Assembly (NCBI RefSeq): GCF_035994185.1
Contig: NZ_CP108538.1
Location: forward strand, 6,177,501 to 6,241,500
DNA from: Streptomyces sp. NBC_01217
Lineage (GTDB): Bacteria > Actinomycetota > Actinomycetes > Streptomycetales > Streptomycetaceae
DNA: 64,000 nucleotides
Direction of reading: 5' to 3'
A program made the position numbers and the translations under genes. The notes under the pieces are model-generated. The model ran no database searches. It saw only the letters and a program-made list of their open reading frames with translations, and had not been told where the DNA came from. Each line of letters begins with the position of its first letter. The stretch's first letter is position 1. Below are positions 29,375 to 39,193 of this stretch, in pieces.

Positions 29375-29462
29375 GCGTTCACGCTAGAACGGCCGCGCGC
29401 CCGGCGCCACCACAAGGGCGGAACCGGGCGCGCAACATTTGTCGAACTGCGGTAATCCGGGG

Positions 29463-30401
29463 TCAGCGGGTCTGCTGAGCCGGAACGCCGCGGGTGACCG
29501 GCTCGTCGTCGGCGGGGGAGCCGGCGGCGGCCACCGCGGCACCCGTCAGCGTCGCCAGCATCTCGCGGACGTTGGTCAGCTGCGCGTTGATCGAGTCGCG
29601 GCGGTTGGTGAGCGCCGCCAGCTCGCGCTCCGACTCGCTGCGGATCCGGTCGGCCTTCGCGTTCGCGTCGGCCACGATGTCCTCGGACTGGCGCTGCGCG
29701 GTCTCCACCGTCTGACGGGCCCGGCGCTCGGCGTCCGTACGGAGCTTCTCGGCCTCCAGGCGGAGCTGCTCGGCGCGGTGCTCGATCTCGGCGAGGCGCT
29801 TCTCGGCCTTGGCCTGACGGGACGCGAGGTCGCGCTCCGACTGGTCGCGGCGCTTGGCCAGGTTGGTCTCGAAGTCCGCGGCGGCCTGGGCGGCCTTGGC
29901 GCGGGTCTCCTCGAAGAGGGCGTCCGCCTCCTCGCGCTTCTGCGAGGCGTCCTTCTGGGCCTCCGTGCGCAGCGAGCCGGCCTCACCCTTGGCCTTCTCG
30001 ACGATGCGTACGCCCTCGTCCTCGGCCTTCGCCTTGCGCTCGGCGGCGAACGACTCGGCGTCGTTGCGTACCTGCTGGGCGGCCGACTCGGCGAGCTCGC
30101 GGTGCTGCTCGGCGGCGCGACGGGCCTCCTCGCGCAGGTCCTTCGCCTCCTCCTCGGCGAGGCGGAGAATCTTCTCCACGCGGGCGCCGAGACCGGCGTA
30201 CGACGGCTCCGCGTCGTTCACCTGGGCCTGGGCGTTCTGCGTTTCGAGGTGGAGCTCCTCGATGCGCTTTTCCAGAGACGTGATGCGGGCGAGAGCACTA
30301 TCACGGTCGGCGACGAGCTTGGTAATGCGGTCATCCACCTGACCGCGGTCGTATCCACGTCGCACGAGCTCGAAGCCGAAGGGGGAGGAAGGGTCGCTCA
30401 T
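29463..30401 (-). CDS. filP: FilP, intermediate-filament-like coiled-coil cytoskeletal protein
   Basis: This 312-residue protein is almost entirely coiled coil, rich in Ala, Glu, Arg, Lys and Gln. A short DivIVA-like N-terminal segment (FGFELVRRGYDRGQVDD) precedes the rod, and a ~25-residue Pro/Ala/Gly tail ends it. Size, N-terminal sequence and position directly downstream of scy identify FilP, which forms filaments behind the hyphal tip and helps set stiffness and polarity together with DivIVA and Scy in streptomycetes. ATG 30401 is preceded by AGGAA. Confidence 0.92.
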   Translation of the reverse strand: MSDPSSPFGFELVRRGYDRGQVDDRITKLVADRDSALARITSLEKRIEELHLETQNAQAQVNDAEPSYAGLGARVEKILRLAEEEAKDLREEARRAAEQHRELAESAAQQVRNDAESFAAERKAKAEDEGVRIVEKAKGEAGSLRTEAQKDASQKREEADALFEETRAKAAQAAADFETNLAKRRDQSERDLASRQAKAEKRLAEIEHRAEQLRLEAEKLRTDAERRARQTVETAQRQSEDIVADANAKADRIRSESERELAALTNRRDSINAQLTNVREMLATLTGAAVAAAGSPADDEPVTRGVPAQQTR

Positions 30402-30585
30402 GGGGTTCCTGTCGAATGAGACCGGTGAGGTGTTAGAGGGAATCCTAGGGGCCGAAGCGGCGTGTCATCGAGTGGATGCCCTTTTGATCTGGAGAATGAC
30501 ACCCCTTTCGAGTGGCTGACCCCCGCAACTCTTGCCACTCGGAGGGTTGAACGTCCTTGATGAAGCATGTGAGATGACGGGGCGA

Positions 30586-33500
30586 CTACCCCTCGGACGA
30601 CTTGCCACTCGATCGAGTGCCCGCCGAGGCCCCGGCTTTGACGCCACCGGCTGAGCCGCCGCCCGCACCCTTGCCGCCGCCCCCGGGCGTCTCGAACGAC
30701 TCCAGTGCCTCCAGCACGTCCTGGACACGGGAGATCTCGGTGTTGATGTCCTCGCGCCGACGCACCAGCAGATCGAGCTCGCGCTTGCCGTCGTCCACCG
30801 TACGCTTCGCCTCGGCCTCGGCGTCGGCCCGCAGTTTCTCGGCCTCGCGGATCAGCGCGGCCTTCTTCTGCTCGGCCTCCTTGAGCAGCGACTCGGCCCG
30901 CTTCACCGCCGCGATCCGGACCTTGCTCGCCTCCGAATTGGCGTCCGCCAGCAGCTCCTTGGCCTTGGCCGCCGCCTCGTCGCGCTGCTCGGTCGCCGCC
31001 TTCATCAGGTTGTCGACGCGCTCGCCCGCCGTCTTCATCTGCTCGGAGGTCTCCCGCCGGGCCCGGTCGTGCAGCTCCTCGATCTCGCTCTCGATGCGGG
31101 TACGGAGCTCCTCGGCACGTTCCCGGATGGCCGTGGCGTCCCGGCGGGCGCCGACCAGCAGCTCGTCCGCGTCCGTACGGGCGCGCTCGACCAGGGTGTT
31201 GCCCTCGACGGTCGCCTCCGAGGTGATCCGCACGGCCTCCTTGCGGGCCACGCCGACCATCGTGTCGGCCTGCTCCTCGGCCTCGGTGGCGGCGCGCAGC
31301 GCCTCCTCCTGGGCCTTGTTGACGAGCTGGTCCGCCTGTTCGGCTGCATCGGCCCGGCGCTTCGCCGCGGCCTCCCGCGCCTCGTCGAGCAGCCGGTCCG
31401 CCTCCTGACGGGCCTCGGCCCGCATCTGCTCGGCCGCCGCCTCCGCCTCGGCGCGCACCCGCTCCGACTCCTCGCGGGTACGGGCCGCGTGCTCCTGCGC
31501 CGAGCCGACGGTGGCCGCCGCCTCCGCGCGCAGCCGCTCGGCCTCGTCCGTGGCCTCGTCCGCCAGCCGGGCCGCGCGCTGCGTCGCGTCCTCGACGAGC
31601 CGGTTGGCCTGCTGCGTGGACTCCGCGACGATGCGCTCGGCCTCGCTCGTCGCCTCGCCCACCAGCCGGTCGGCCTGGGCCGCGGCATCGGAACGCATCC
31701 GGTTGGCGTCCTCGCGGGCCTCGGCCCTGCTGCGTGCCGCGTCCTGCTCGGCCGAGGCCAGCGAGTCGGAGGCCTCGGTACGCATCCGCTGGCTGTACTC
31801 CGCGGTGTCCGCGCGCAGCCGCTCCGACTCGGTGATCGCGTCGGAGACCGTCCGCTCGGCCATCGCCTTCGCGGCGTCGGACTCCTCCTTCGCCTCCCGG
31901 CGGATCCGGCTCGCGTCCTCGCCGGCCCGCTCCCGCTCCGCGTACGCGTCGGCGCGGACCCGGTCCGCCTCCTCCTGTGCCTCGGACTTCGTCCGCTCCG
32001 CGACATGCTCGGCGGTGGAGCGCAGCCCGGCGATCTCCGCCTCGGCCTGCTCCTGCAGCCCGTTGACCGAATCCCGTACCTGCTGGGCGGTCTGCTCGGC
32101 CGCGGAGACCATCTCGGTCGCCCGGCTGTCCGCCTCCTCGACCAGGCGCTGCGCCTCGGCCTGTGCCTGCTCGACCCGCTTGCGGGCCGAGGCGAGGAGC
32201 TCCTCGCTCTGCTCGCGGGCCCGCTCGCGCTCCTGGTTCGCCTCGGTGCGCGCCGCGTCGAGGGTCTCCTCGGCCTCCCGGCGGCGCCGGTTCGCCTCCT
32301 CCTGCGCGGCGGCCAGCGCCTCGGCGGCCTCCGTGCCGACCCGCTCGGCGGCGGCAGCGGCCTCCGAACGCACCCGGTCGGCGCTCTCCTGCGCCTCGGA
32401 CTTGAGCCGCTCCGCCTCGGCGGCCGCTTCGCTGCGCAGCCGTACGGCGACGGACTCGCCCTCCGCACGCGACTGCGACGCATCCGCCGCGGCCTCGTCG
32501 CGCAGCCGCTCCGCCTCGGTCTCCGCCTGCTCCTGCAGGACGCGCAGCCGCTCGGCGGCCTCCGCGCGCAGCCGCTCGGACTCCTCGTTCGTCTCGCGCC
32601 GGATGCGCTCCGCCTCGGCGCGCGCGTCCGTGAGCGCCTGCTCGGCGGTGGTGACCCGGGTCTCGGCCTCGGTGTGCAGCCGGGTCAGCTCGTCGGCCGC
32701 CTCCGCCTTGCGGGCCGCGGCCGCGCGCTCGGTCTCCTCGCGCAGCTCCGCCGCCGCCTGCTCGGCCGCGGTGGTGGTGGACCGGGCCTGCTCCTCGGAC
32801 TCCGTACGCAGCTGCTCGGCCTCGCCGCGCGCGCGTTCCAGGGCCTCCTCGGCCTGCTTGCGCAGCGCACCGGCACGCTCGGCGGCCTCGCTGCGGACCC
32901 GCTCGCTCTCCGTGCCCGCGGTGGAGCGCAGCTCCTCCGCGTCCGCCTTCGCCTTGGACAGCAGCTCCTCGGCGGTCTTCGCGCCCTCCTCGATCTGCTG
33001 GACGGCCTCGCGGCGGGCCTCGCCACGGATCCGCTCGCCCTCGGCGACCGCCTCGGAGCGCAGCTGCTCGGCCTCGCCGCGCAGCCTGCGCGCCTCCTCC
33101 TGCAGCTCGACCGTCTTGGCCCGGTACTCCTTGGTGTCGTCCTTGGCCGCGCCCTTGAGCTGATCGGCCTGCTCGGCGGCCTCGCCGCGCAGCCGGTCCG
33201 CCTCGGCCTCCGCCTCACGGCGGATCCGGTCGGCCTCCTCGCTCGCCGCCCCGGTGGTGGACCGTGCGTCCTCGGACGCCTTGGTCAGCACCTCCTCGGC
33301 GGCTCTGGCGGCCTTGGCGAGCTGGGCCGCGGCGTCCTCCGCGGCTGCCGTGCGGGCCCTCTCGGCCGCCTCGGACGTCAGCCGGTCCGCCTCGGCGCGG
33401 GCGTCGGCGAGCGCCTGCTCGGCCTCCGCCTTCAGCGTCTCGGCGTCCTTGGTGGCCTCACCGACCAGCCGGGCGATCTCCGACTTGGCCGTACGGGTGC

Positions 33501-34416
33501 GCTGCTCGTTCTGCGACTCGGCGGCGGCCAGCCGCTTGACGGCGGCCTCCTTCGCCTCGGCGGTGACCTTCTCGGCCGCCAGCCGGGCCTCGCGCAGCCG
33601 GGTCTCGGCCTCCTGCATGCGCTGCTCGGCGGCCCGGTTCAGCTCGGCGGTCCGATGGCGGGTCTGCTCGGTCTCCGCGGTCGTCGACGAGCGCAGCTGC
33701 TCGGCGTGGCTGGTGGCCTCCTGCGCCTGGCTGGAGGCGGCGTTCAGCAGCCGCTCGGCGTCCTTGCGGGCCCGCAGCAGGATCGACTCGGCCTCGGCAC
33801 GGGCCGACTCCGCCTCGGAGCCGAGCCGCTGCCGGGTCTCGTCCGCCAGCCGGCCCGCCTCGGCGCGCGCCTGCGCCAGCGACTGCTCGGCATCGGCCCT
33901 GGACTCCTCGAGGAGCCGACGGGCCTGGGACTCCGTCCTGGCCCTGAGCTGCTCGGCCCAGGCGACGTTCTCGTTGACGTGGGACTCGACGGTCTGACGG
34001 CGCTCGGCCAGCTCCTGGTCGAGCTGCTGGCGCCGCTGCACGGCCTCGTTGTGCAGCTCGGCCTGGAGCCGCGCCTGGTGCTCGGCGTGCTCCTGCAGGA
34101 TCCGCTGCGTCTGCGCCCGGGCGTCACGGAGCTCCCGCTCGGCGTCGGTCCGCAGCTGGTCGGCCTGGATCTGGGCATTACGGAGCAACTGCTCGGCCTG
34201 GTAGCCGATGTCCGCGCTGTCGTACGCGGGACGGGTCGCGAGATTGCGCCGAGCCTCGTGCAGCTTGGCGCGCAAGACCTCGACCTGGTAACCGAGGTCC
34301 TCGGCGTGCTGGACGGCCTTCTCCCGGTCGGTCTTCAGCCGGTCCATCTCGGCCTCGAACCGCGAGAGATGGTCGTCTTCAGCTCGGTGGCTCTCCTGGC
34401 GTTCGTAGCCCCGCAC
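30586..34416 (-). CDS. scy: Scy, giant coiled-coil polarity scaffold
   Basis: This ~1276-residue protein organises the tip polarisome of hyphae with DivIVA and FilP in Streptomyces. After a short N-terminal domain (VRGYERQESHRAEDDHLSRFEAEMDRLK, given in part) the rest is one continuous coiled coil built from long-period (51-residue) repeats of Ala-Glu-Ala-Arg type. The last ~45 residues are Gly/Ser/Lys-rich. GTG 34416 fits the start used in relatives; TTG 34446 with GGAGAG close upstream is the alternative. FilP follows 184 bp downstream on the same strand. Confidence 0.93.
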   Translation of the reverse strand: MRGYERQESHRAEDDHLSRFEAEMDRLKTDREKAVQHAEDLGYQVEVLRAKLHEARRNLATRPAYDSADIGYQAEQLLRNAQIQADQLRTDAERELRDARAQTQRILQEHAEHQARLQAELHNEAVQRRQQLDQELAERRQTVESHVNENVAWAEQLRARTESQARRLLEESRADAEQSLAQARAEAGRLADETRQRLGSEAESARAEAESILLRARKDAERLLNAASSQAQEATSHAEQLRSSTTAETEQTRHRTAELNRAAEQRMQEAETRLREARLAAEKVTAEAKEAAVKRLAAAESQNEQRTRTAKSEIARLVGEATKDAETLKAEAEQALADARAEADRLTSEAAERARTAAAEDAAAQLAKAARAAEEVLTKASEDARSTTGAASEEADRIRREAEAEADRLRGEAAEQADQLKGAAKDDTKEYRAKTVELQEEARRLRGEAEQLRSEAVAEGERIRGEARREAVQQIEEGAKTAEELLSKAKADAEELRSTAGTESERVRSEAAERAGALRKQAEEALERARGEAEQLRTESEEQARSTTTAAEQAAAELREETERAAAARKAEAADELTRLHTEAETRVTTAEQALTDARAEAERIRRETNEESERLRAEAAERLRVLQEQAETEAERLRDEAAADASQSRAEGESVAVRLRSEAAAEAERLKSEAQESADRVRSEAAAAAERVGTEAAEALAAAQEEANRRRREAEETLDAARTEANQERERAREQSEELLASARKRVEQAQAEAQRLVEEADSRATEMVSAAEQTAQQVRDSVNGLQEQAEAEIAGLRSTAEHVAERTKSEAQEEADRVRADAYAERERAGEDASRIRREAKEESDAAKAMAERTVSDAITESERLRADTAEYSQRMRTEASDSLASAEQDAARSRAEAREDANRMRSDAAAQADRLVGEATSEAERIVAESTQQANRLVEDATQRAARLADEATDEAERLRAEAAATVGSAQEHAARTREESERVRAEAEAAAEQMRAEARQEADRLLDEAREAAAKRRADAAEQADQLVNKAQEEALRAATEAEEQADTMVGVARKEAVRITSEATVEGNTLVERARTDADELLVGARRDATAIRERAEELRTRIESEIEELHDRARRETSEQMKTAGERVDNLMKAATEQRDEAAAKAKELLADANSEASKVRIAAVKRAESLLKEAEQKKAALIREAEKLRADAEAEAKRTVDDGKRELDLLVRRREDINTEISRVQDVLEALESFETPGGGGKGAGGGSAGGVKAGASAGTRSSGKSSEG

Positions 34417-34580
34417 TGCGCGGTCCCATCCGTCCCCTGGTCGCAACTCTCCAACGAGTACCGTTCGCCGGTGAACGGTCCCCCGGGGAATGGTGACAGA
34501 TCAACGGCTGGGGACGCGGCGCGGCCCCGACCCGGCCCCGGCCCGGAACAGCCCACTCTACCGGGCCAGGTATCCGGAGG

Positions 34581-35009
34581 TCAGTGCTCCGCTGCGGACG
34601 TGACCAGTTCTGTGAGGACGCCGTGGCAGTCCTTGGGGTGCAGAAAGGTGATCCTGGACCCCATGGAACCGGTCCTGGGCTCGTCGTACAGCACCCTGAC
34701 CCCCTTCTCCCGGATGTCCGCCGCGTCGGCGTCGACGTCCGCGGTGCCGAAGGCGATGTGGTGGACGCCCTCCCCATTCTTTGCCAGCCACTTGCCCACG
34801 GCCGAGTCCTCCCGGGTCGGCTCCAGCAGCTGGAGGTAGGAGGCACCGCCGTCCGACGTATCGTTGATCTTGAGCATGGCCTCCCGTACGCCCTGCTCCT
34901 CGTTGATCTCGGAGTGGAACACCTCGAACCCGTAGGTCGAGCGGTAGAACTCGACGGTCCTGTCGAGGTCGAAACAGGCGATCCCGATGTGGTCGATTCG
35001 CGTCAGCAT
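34581..35009 (-). CDS. mce: Methylmalonyl-CoA epimerase
   Basis: This 142-residue VOC-fold enzyme interconverts (2S)- and (2R)-methylmalonyl-CoA. The metal ligands expected for the family are visible: His7 in RIDHIGIAC, Gln in ASYLQLLEP, His in EGVHHIAFG and Glu in VLTELV. ATG 35009 (MLTRIDHIG) is used; an upstream in-frame start adds non-conserved residues. It is divergent from the thiolase gene and close to meaB, consistent with a propionate/butyrate CoA branch. Confidence 0.93.
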   Translation of the reverse strand: MLTRIDHIGIACFDLDRTVEFYRSTYGFEVFHSEINEEQGVREAMLKINDTSDGGASYLQLLEPTREDSAVGKWLAKNGEGVHHIAFGTADVDADAADIREKGVRVLYDEPRTGSMGSRITFLHPKDCHGVLTELVTSAAEH

Positions 35010-35144
35010 GCAACCAGTGCAGCGCTCCACCGATGGTTACGCAACGTGCGCGCGATCACACCGGCTGCCGGATGACGGGCGAGGTACCGCTCAGTACATT
35101 CAGGTAAACCCTCGTTCACTCCTAATCCCAAGGGGCTGCGCCTC

Positions 35145-36350
35145 ATGTCAGGAACGACCGGTACCACCTCAGTGATCGTCGCGGGCGCGCGTACGCCCAT
35201 GGGCCGCCTCCTCGGCTCGCTGAAGAGCTTCTCCGGGGCCGAGCTCGGCGGCTTCGCCATCAAGGCCGCGCTGGACCGGGCCGGCATCGGCGGCGACCAG
35301 GTCGAGTACGTGATCATGGGCCAGGTGCTGCAGGCCGGTGCGGGCCAGATCCCGGCACGCCAGGCCGCGGTCAAGGGCGGCATCCCGATGAACGTCCCCG
35401 CGCTCACCGTCAACAAGGTGTGTCTGTCCGGGCTCGACGCGATCGCGCTCGCAGACCAGCTGATCCGCGCCGGTGAGTTCGACGTGGTCGTCGCCGGTGG
35501 CCAGGAGTCCATGACGAACGCCCCGCACCTGCTCCCGAAGTCCCGCGAGGGCTACAAGTACGGCGCGATCGAGATGCTCGACTCGATGGCGCACGACGGC
35601 CTGACCGACGCCTACGAGAACATCCCGATGGGTGAGTCCACCGAGAAGCACAACACCCGTCTCGGGCTGAACCGCGCCGACCAGGACGAGATCGGCGCCC
35701 TCTCCCACCAGCGCGCCGCCGCCGCCCAGAAGAACGGCATCTTCGAGGCCGAGATCACCCCGGTCGAGATCCCGCAGCGCAAGGGTGACCCGGTCCTCTT
35801 CTCCAAGGACGAGGGCATCCGTCCGGAGACGACCGCGGAGTCCCTCGGAAAGCTGCGCCCGGCCTTCACCAAGGACGGCACGATCACCGCGGGCACCTCC
35901 TCGCAGATCTCCGACGGCGCCGCCGCGGTCGTCGTCATGAGCAAGGCCAAGGCCGAGGAGCTGGGCCTGGACTGGATCGCCGAGATCGGCGCCCACGGCA
36001 ATGTGGCGGGCCCGGACAACTCGCTCCAGTCGCAGCCGTCCAACGCCATCAGGCACGCCCTGAAGAGGGACGGCCTGGAGGTCGCGGACCTCGACCTCAT
36101 CGAGATCAACGAGGCGTTCGCCGCGGTCGCCGTCCAGTCGATGAAGGACCTCGGCGTCACCCCCGAGAAGGTGAACGTCAACGGCGGCGCCATCGCGCTG
36201 GGTCACCCGATCGGCATGTCCGGCGCCCGTGTGGTGCTCCACCTGGCGCTGGAGCTGAAGCGGCGCGGCGGCGGCATCGGTGCGGCGGCGCTGTGCGGCG
36301 GCGGCGGCCAGGGCGACGCGCTGATCATCCGCGTTCCGGGCAAGAAGTAG
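35145..36350 (+). CDS. Acetyl-CoA C-acetyltransferase (thiolase)
   Basis: This 401-residue thiolase makes or cleaves acetoacetyl-CoA. Catalytic residues are seen as Cys93 ([11 protein letters not shown]), His354 ([14 protein letters not shown]) and Cys384 ([11 protein letters not shown]). Length is normal. meaB follows 42 bp downstream on the same strand. It can feed the 3-hydroxybutyryl-CoA dehydrogenase encoded at 18.0 kb. Confidence 0.95.
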   Translation: MSGTTGTTSVIVAGARTPMGRLLGSLKSFSGAELGGFAIKAALDRAGIGGDQVEYVIMGQVLQAGAGQIPARQAAVKGGIPMNVPALTVNKVCLSGLDAIALADQLIRAGEFDVVVAGGQESMTNAPHLLPKSREGYKYGAIEMLDSMAHDGLTDAYENIPMGESTEKHNTRLGLNRADQDEIGALSHQRAAAAQKNGIFEAEITPVEIPQRKGDPVLFSKDEGIRPETTAESLGKLRPAFTKDGTITAGTSSQISDGAAAVVVMSKAKAEELGLDWIAEIGAHGNVAGPDNSLQSQPSNAIRHALKRDGLEVADLDLIEINEAFAAVAVQSMKDLGVTPEKVNVNGGAIALGHPIGMSGARVVLHLALELKRRGGGIGAAALCGGGGQGDALIIRVPGKK

Positions 36351-36392
36351 TCGTACGTACGCAGCTGCAAGAGTGAACCGAACGGAGCGGTA

Positions 36393-37349
36393 ATGGTGGA
36401 CGTCCCCACCCTGGTCGAGCAGGCCCGTGCGGGCCGCCCGAGGGCCGTGGCCCGGCTCATCTCCCTGGTGGAGGGGGCGTCGCCGCAGCTGCGCGAGGTG
36501 ATGGCGGCCCTGGCGCCGCTGACGGGCAACGCGTACGTCGTCGGCCTGACCGGCTCACCCGGTGTCGGCAAGTCGACATCGACGTCGGCGCTGGTCTCGG
36601 CGTACCGGCGGGCCGGCAAGCGGGTCGGCGTCCTGGCCGTCGACCCGTCCTCGCCGTTCTCCGGCGGCGCGCTCCTCGGCGACCGGGTCCGGATGTCGGA
36701 GCACGCCTCCGACCCGGGCGTCTACATCCGCTCGATGGCCACCCGCGGACATCTGGGCGGCCTCGCCTGGTCGGCACCGCAGGCCATCCGGGTGCTGGAC
36801 GCGGCGGGCTGCGACGTGATCCTGGTGGAGACGGTCGGCGTCGGCCAGTCGGAGGTGGAGATCGCCTCCCAGGCCGACACCTCCGTGGTCCTGCTGGCGC
36901 CCGGCATGGGCGACGGCATCCAGGCGGCGAAGGCCGGAATCCTGGAGATCGGCGATGTGTACGTCGTCAACAAGGCCGACCGGGACGGCGCCGACGCCAC
37001 CGCGCGCGAGCTCAACCACATGCTGGGCCTCGGCGAGTCCCGCGGCCCCGGCGACTGGCGGCCGCCGATCGTGAAGACGGTCGCCGCCCGGGGCGAGGGC
37101 ATCGACGAGGTCGTCGAGGCGTTGGAGAAGCACCGGGCGTGGATGGAGGAGCACGGCGTGCTCGCCGAGCGCCGCACCGCCCGCGCGGCCCACGAGGTCG
37201 AGACGATCGCCGTCACGCGGCTGCGCGAGCGGATCGGCGATCTGCACGGCGACCGCCACATCGGCGCGCTCGCCGAACGCATCGTGGCGGGGAGCCTCGA
37301 TCCTTACGCGGCGGCCGACGAACTGGTGGCGGGCCTCACCGGCGCCTGA
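36393..37349 (+). CDS. meaB: MeaB, GTPase chaperone of B12-dependent acyl-CoA mutases
   Basis: This 318-residue G3E GTPase protects and reloads adenosylcobalamin-dependent mutases. The P-loop GSPGVGKST is at residues 54-62, the switch segment ETVGVGQSE and the base-specificity motif NKADRDGAD are present. It likely shares a transcript with the thiolase gene. Probable clients are methylmalonyl-CoA mutase (not in the window) and IcmA (47.1 kb). Confidence 0.95.
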   Translation: MVDVPTLVEQARAGRPRAVARLISLVEGASPQLREVMAALAPLTGNAYVVGLTGSPGVGKSTSTSALVSAYRRAGKRVGVLAVDPSSPFSGGALLGDRVRMSEHASDPGVYIRSMATRGHLGGLAWSAPQAIRVLDAAGCDVILVETVGVGQSEVEIASQADTSVVLLAPGMGDGIQAAKAGILEIGDVYVVNKADRDGADATARELNHMLGLGESRGPGDWRPPIVKTVAARGEGIDEVVEALEKHRAWMEEHGVLAERRTARAAHEVETIAVTRLRERIGDLHGDRHIGALAERIVAGSLDPYAAADELVAGLTGA

Positions 37350-37364
37350 CCCGGGCCGCCGCCC

Positions 37365-37862
37365 TCAGTCGTCCCGGCCGTTGCCGTGATGGTCGTCGCC
37401 GTGATGGTCGTGGTCGCCGTCGTCCGAACGGTCCGCCGTGACCTCCGAACGGTCCGCCGTGACCTCGGACGTCTTCGCGTCGACGTTCAGCTCGTGCTCC
37501 TTGCCGTCCTTGCCCCGGACGTCGACGTCCCAGTGCAGTGCCCCGCCGCCCCGAGCGCGGCAGCGAGACGGAGGCAGACCGGGGCGCACGCCGGTCACGG
37601 GAGTCGTCGGCGTCATCGTCATCGCCACCGTCGTCGGAGACGTGCCTGCCGAGCACCTTGCCGCTGCCCGCGTCCACCGTCACGTCGTGCCAGACCTTGT
37701 CGGAGCCGTACACATCGAGTTCCCAGACCCGCCCGCCGTCCGCTCGCCGCGCTGCTCCTGGTCTCGCGGTCGCGGTCGTGGCTGTCGTCGTCCGCGAAGG
37801 CGACGGCCGTGGCGGCGTCGGGTGCGGAGCGCCCGTGTGAAGGCCGGCCCGGAGGGCTGGTG
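37365..37862 (-). pseudogene. Decayed PepSY-domain protein gene
   Basis: Two reading frames on the minus strand together resemble a secreted PepSY-domain protein. One reads RVWELDVYGSDKVWHDVTVDAGSGKVLG (about 37739-37640, given here only as a description of the conserved segment), the other LHWDVDVRGKDGKEHELNVD and an Asp/His-rich end stopping at 37365. A frameshift joins them near 37.6 kb, and the N-terminal part with signal peptide is missing. The right end abuts the TnpB element. In relatives such a gene stands beside the two-component genes whose remnants lie at 39.2-40.0 kb. Confidence 0.75.
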
Positions 37863-39170
37863 TGAATTGCTCGTGTTCGAATGTGGGGCTTGCGGGTGGC
37901 GGGTAGCGTTCCGTTCGTGAAGCTCGCCGTGCAGGTCAAACTGGAGCCGACGCCCGCTCAGGCGGCGGCACTTGAGGCGACCCTGCGCGCCTGCAACGAG
38001 GCAGCGACTTGGGTGTCCGGGGTGGCGTTCGAGCAGGATGTGAAGCGAAACTTCGCCCTGCGCGAGCTGACCTACGGCGAGGCCAAGGAGCGGTGGCGGC
38101 TGGGGGCGCAGGCCGCTCAGCATGTGATCAAGAAGACCTGTGACGCGTACGCGACGCTGAAGGCGAACCTGAAGGCTGGCAACCTCGGCAGGCCCGGCTC
38201 GAAGCGTTACCGCCAGGCCGCCGGGAAGCCGATTGTCTTCCGGCGTGAGAGCGCGCAGCCGTACGACGACCGGATGCTGTCCTGGCAGAGCGGTGACCGC
38301 CGGGTCTCGATCTGGACGGTGGCCGGACGGCTCAAGGATGTGGCGTTCACTGCGGATGAGCGGCAGCTGGCCACCCTGGTGTTGTACCGGCGGGGTGAGT
38401 CCGACCTGGTGTGCCGGGACGGCATGTGGTTCCTGCTGGCCACCTGCGAGGTCCCGGAAGCGGAGTTGAACACCGATCCGGTGGACTTCCTCGGTATCGA
38501 CCTGGGCATCGTGAACATCGCCACCACCAGCGATGGCGAGATCATGGCCGGACGCGCGCTGAACCGTATCCGGGTGCGCGAGCGAGGCCTGCGTACCAAA
38601 CTCCAGAGGAAGAACACCCCGTCCGCCAGGCGCCGGTTGAAGAAGCGGCGGCGTAAGGAGGCGCGGAGGGCGAGGGGCATCAATCACAAGATCGCGAAAC
38701 ATGTGGTGGCCGAGGCAGAACGCACCTCGCGCGGCATCGCCCTGGAAGACCTGGGCGGCATCCGCGCGAGGGTACGGCTTCGCAAGCCCCAACGGGCCAC
38801 CCTGCACAGCTGGTCCTTCCATCAGCTGGGGCAGTTCATCGCGTACAAGGCCCGCAGGGCGGGGGTGGCAGTGGTGCACGTCGATCCTGCGTACACCTCG
38901 CGTACCTGCGCCGAGTGCGGGCACGTAGACAAGGCGAGCCGGGTCTCACAGGCCCGGTTCGAGTGCCGGTCGTGCGGATTCGTTGATCACGCGGACCGGA
39001 ACGGCTCCCGCAACATCCGCGCCCGTGCGCGGGAGTTGTGGCGACGCGGGGCCGAGTCAACGGCCCCCGCCCTACCCCCGCAACGGCGGGGTGGGGCTGG
39101 ACGCAAGCGCAGCATCACTGCCAGTGATGCCCGCTGTGCAAGCCCGGCGATTTAGCGCCGGGTAGTTGAC
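37862..39170 (+). mobile_element. IS605-family element carrying tnpB only
   Basis: The element holds one intact tnpB and no tnpA. The right end is clear: a hairpin CCCGGCG-ATTTAG-CGCCGGG (39143-39162) followed by GTAGTTGAC, the typical end of such elements in streptomycetes. The tnpB stop codon lies inside the hairpin loop. The left end is not resolved and lies between about 37862 and 37916. It sits between a decayed PepSY gene and a decayed two-component system. Confidence 0.8.
37917..39155 (+). CDS. tnpB: RNA-guided endonuclease TnpB (IS605 OrfB family)
   Basis: This 412-residue protein has an N-terminal helix-turn-helix-like domain (KLAVQVKLEPTPAQAAALE), a RuvC-like nuclease and a zinc ribbon. 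RuvC residues are Asp195 (FLGIDLGIVN), Glu277 (GIALEDLGGIR) and Asp360 (HADRNGSRNI). The zinc ribbon reads CAECG and CRSCG. All key residues are present, so it looks active. GTG 37917 (MKLAVQV) is chosen; ATG 37881 would add 12 residues. TnpB proteins use an omega RNA from the element's 3' end to cut DNA and keep the element in place. Confidence 0.9.
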   Translation: MKLAVQVKLEPTPAQAAALEATLRACNEAATWVSGVAFEQDVKRNFALRELTYGEAKERWRLGAQAAQHVIKKTCDAYATLKANLKAGNLGRPGSKRYRQAAGKPIVFRRESAQPYDDRMLSWQSGDRRVSIWTVAGRLKDVAFTADERQLATLVLYRRGESDLVCRDGMWFLLATCEVPEAELNTDPVDFLGIDLGIVNIATTSDGEIMAGRALNRIRVRERGLRTKLQRKNTPSARRRLKKRRRKEARRARGINHKIAKHVVAEAERTSRGIALEDLGGIRARVRLRKPQRATLHSWSFHQLGQFIAYKARRAGVAVVHVDPAYTSRTCAECGHVDKASRVSQARFECRSCGFVDHADRNGSRNIRARARELWRRGAESTAPALPPQRRGGAGRKRSITASDARCASPAI

Positions 39171-39190
39171 GATCGGTTTGCGACCCTGTG
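39060..39190 (+). ncRNA. Predicted omega RNA of the TnpB element with guide
   Basis: The 3' end of tnpB can fold into a strong hairpin (39069-39097, CCCCGC/GCGGGG core with an AACG loop), followed by the right-end hairpin at 39143-39162. In TnpB systems this region is the omega RNA scaffold and the ~16-20 bases just beyond the right end are the guide, here starting near 39171 (GATCGGTTTGCGACC). The 5' end is unknown. Inferred from element architecture only. Confidence 0.45.
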
Positions 39191-39193
39191 CGT

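Noticed and set aside
31069..34839. 1256-codon open frame opposite scy
   Set aside because: It is a shadow of the highly regular, GC-rich scy coding sequence. Its Leu/Gly/Arg-rich composition has no domain and it runs through the epimerase gene as well.
37438..37920. Plus-strand frames across the PepSY remnant
   Set aside because: They are antisense to the recognisable PepSY segments on the minus strand and have no domain.
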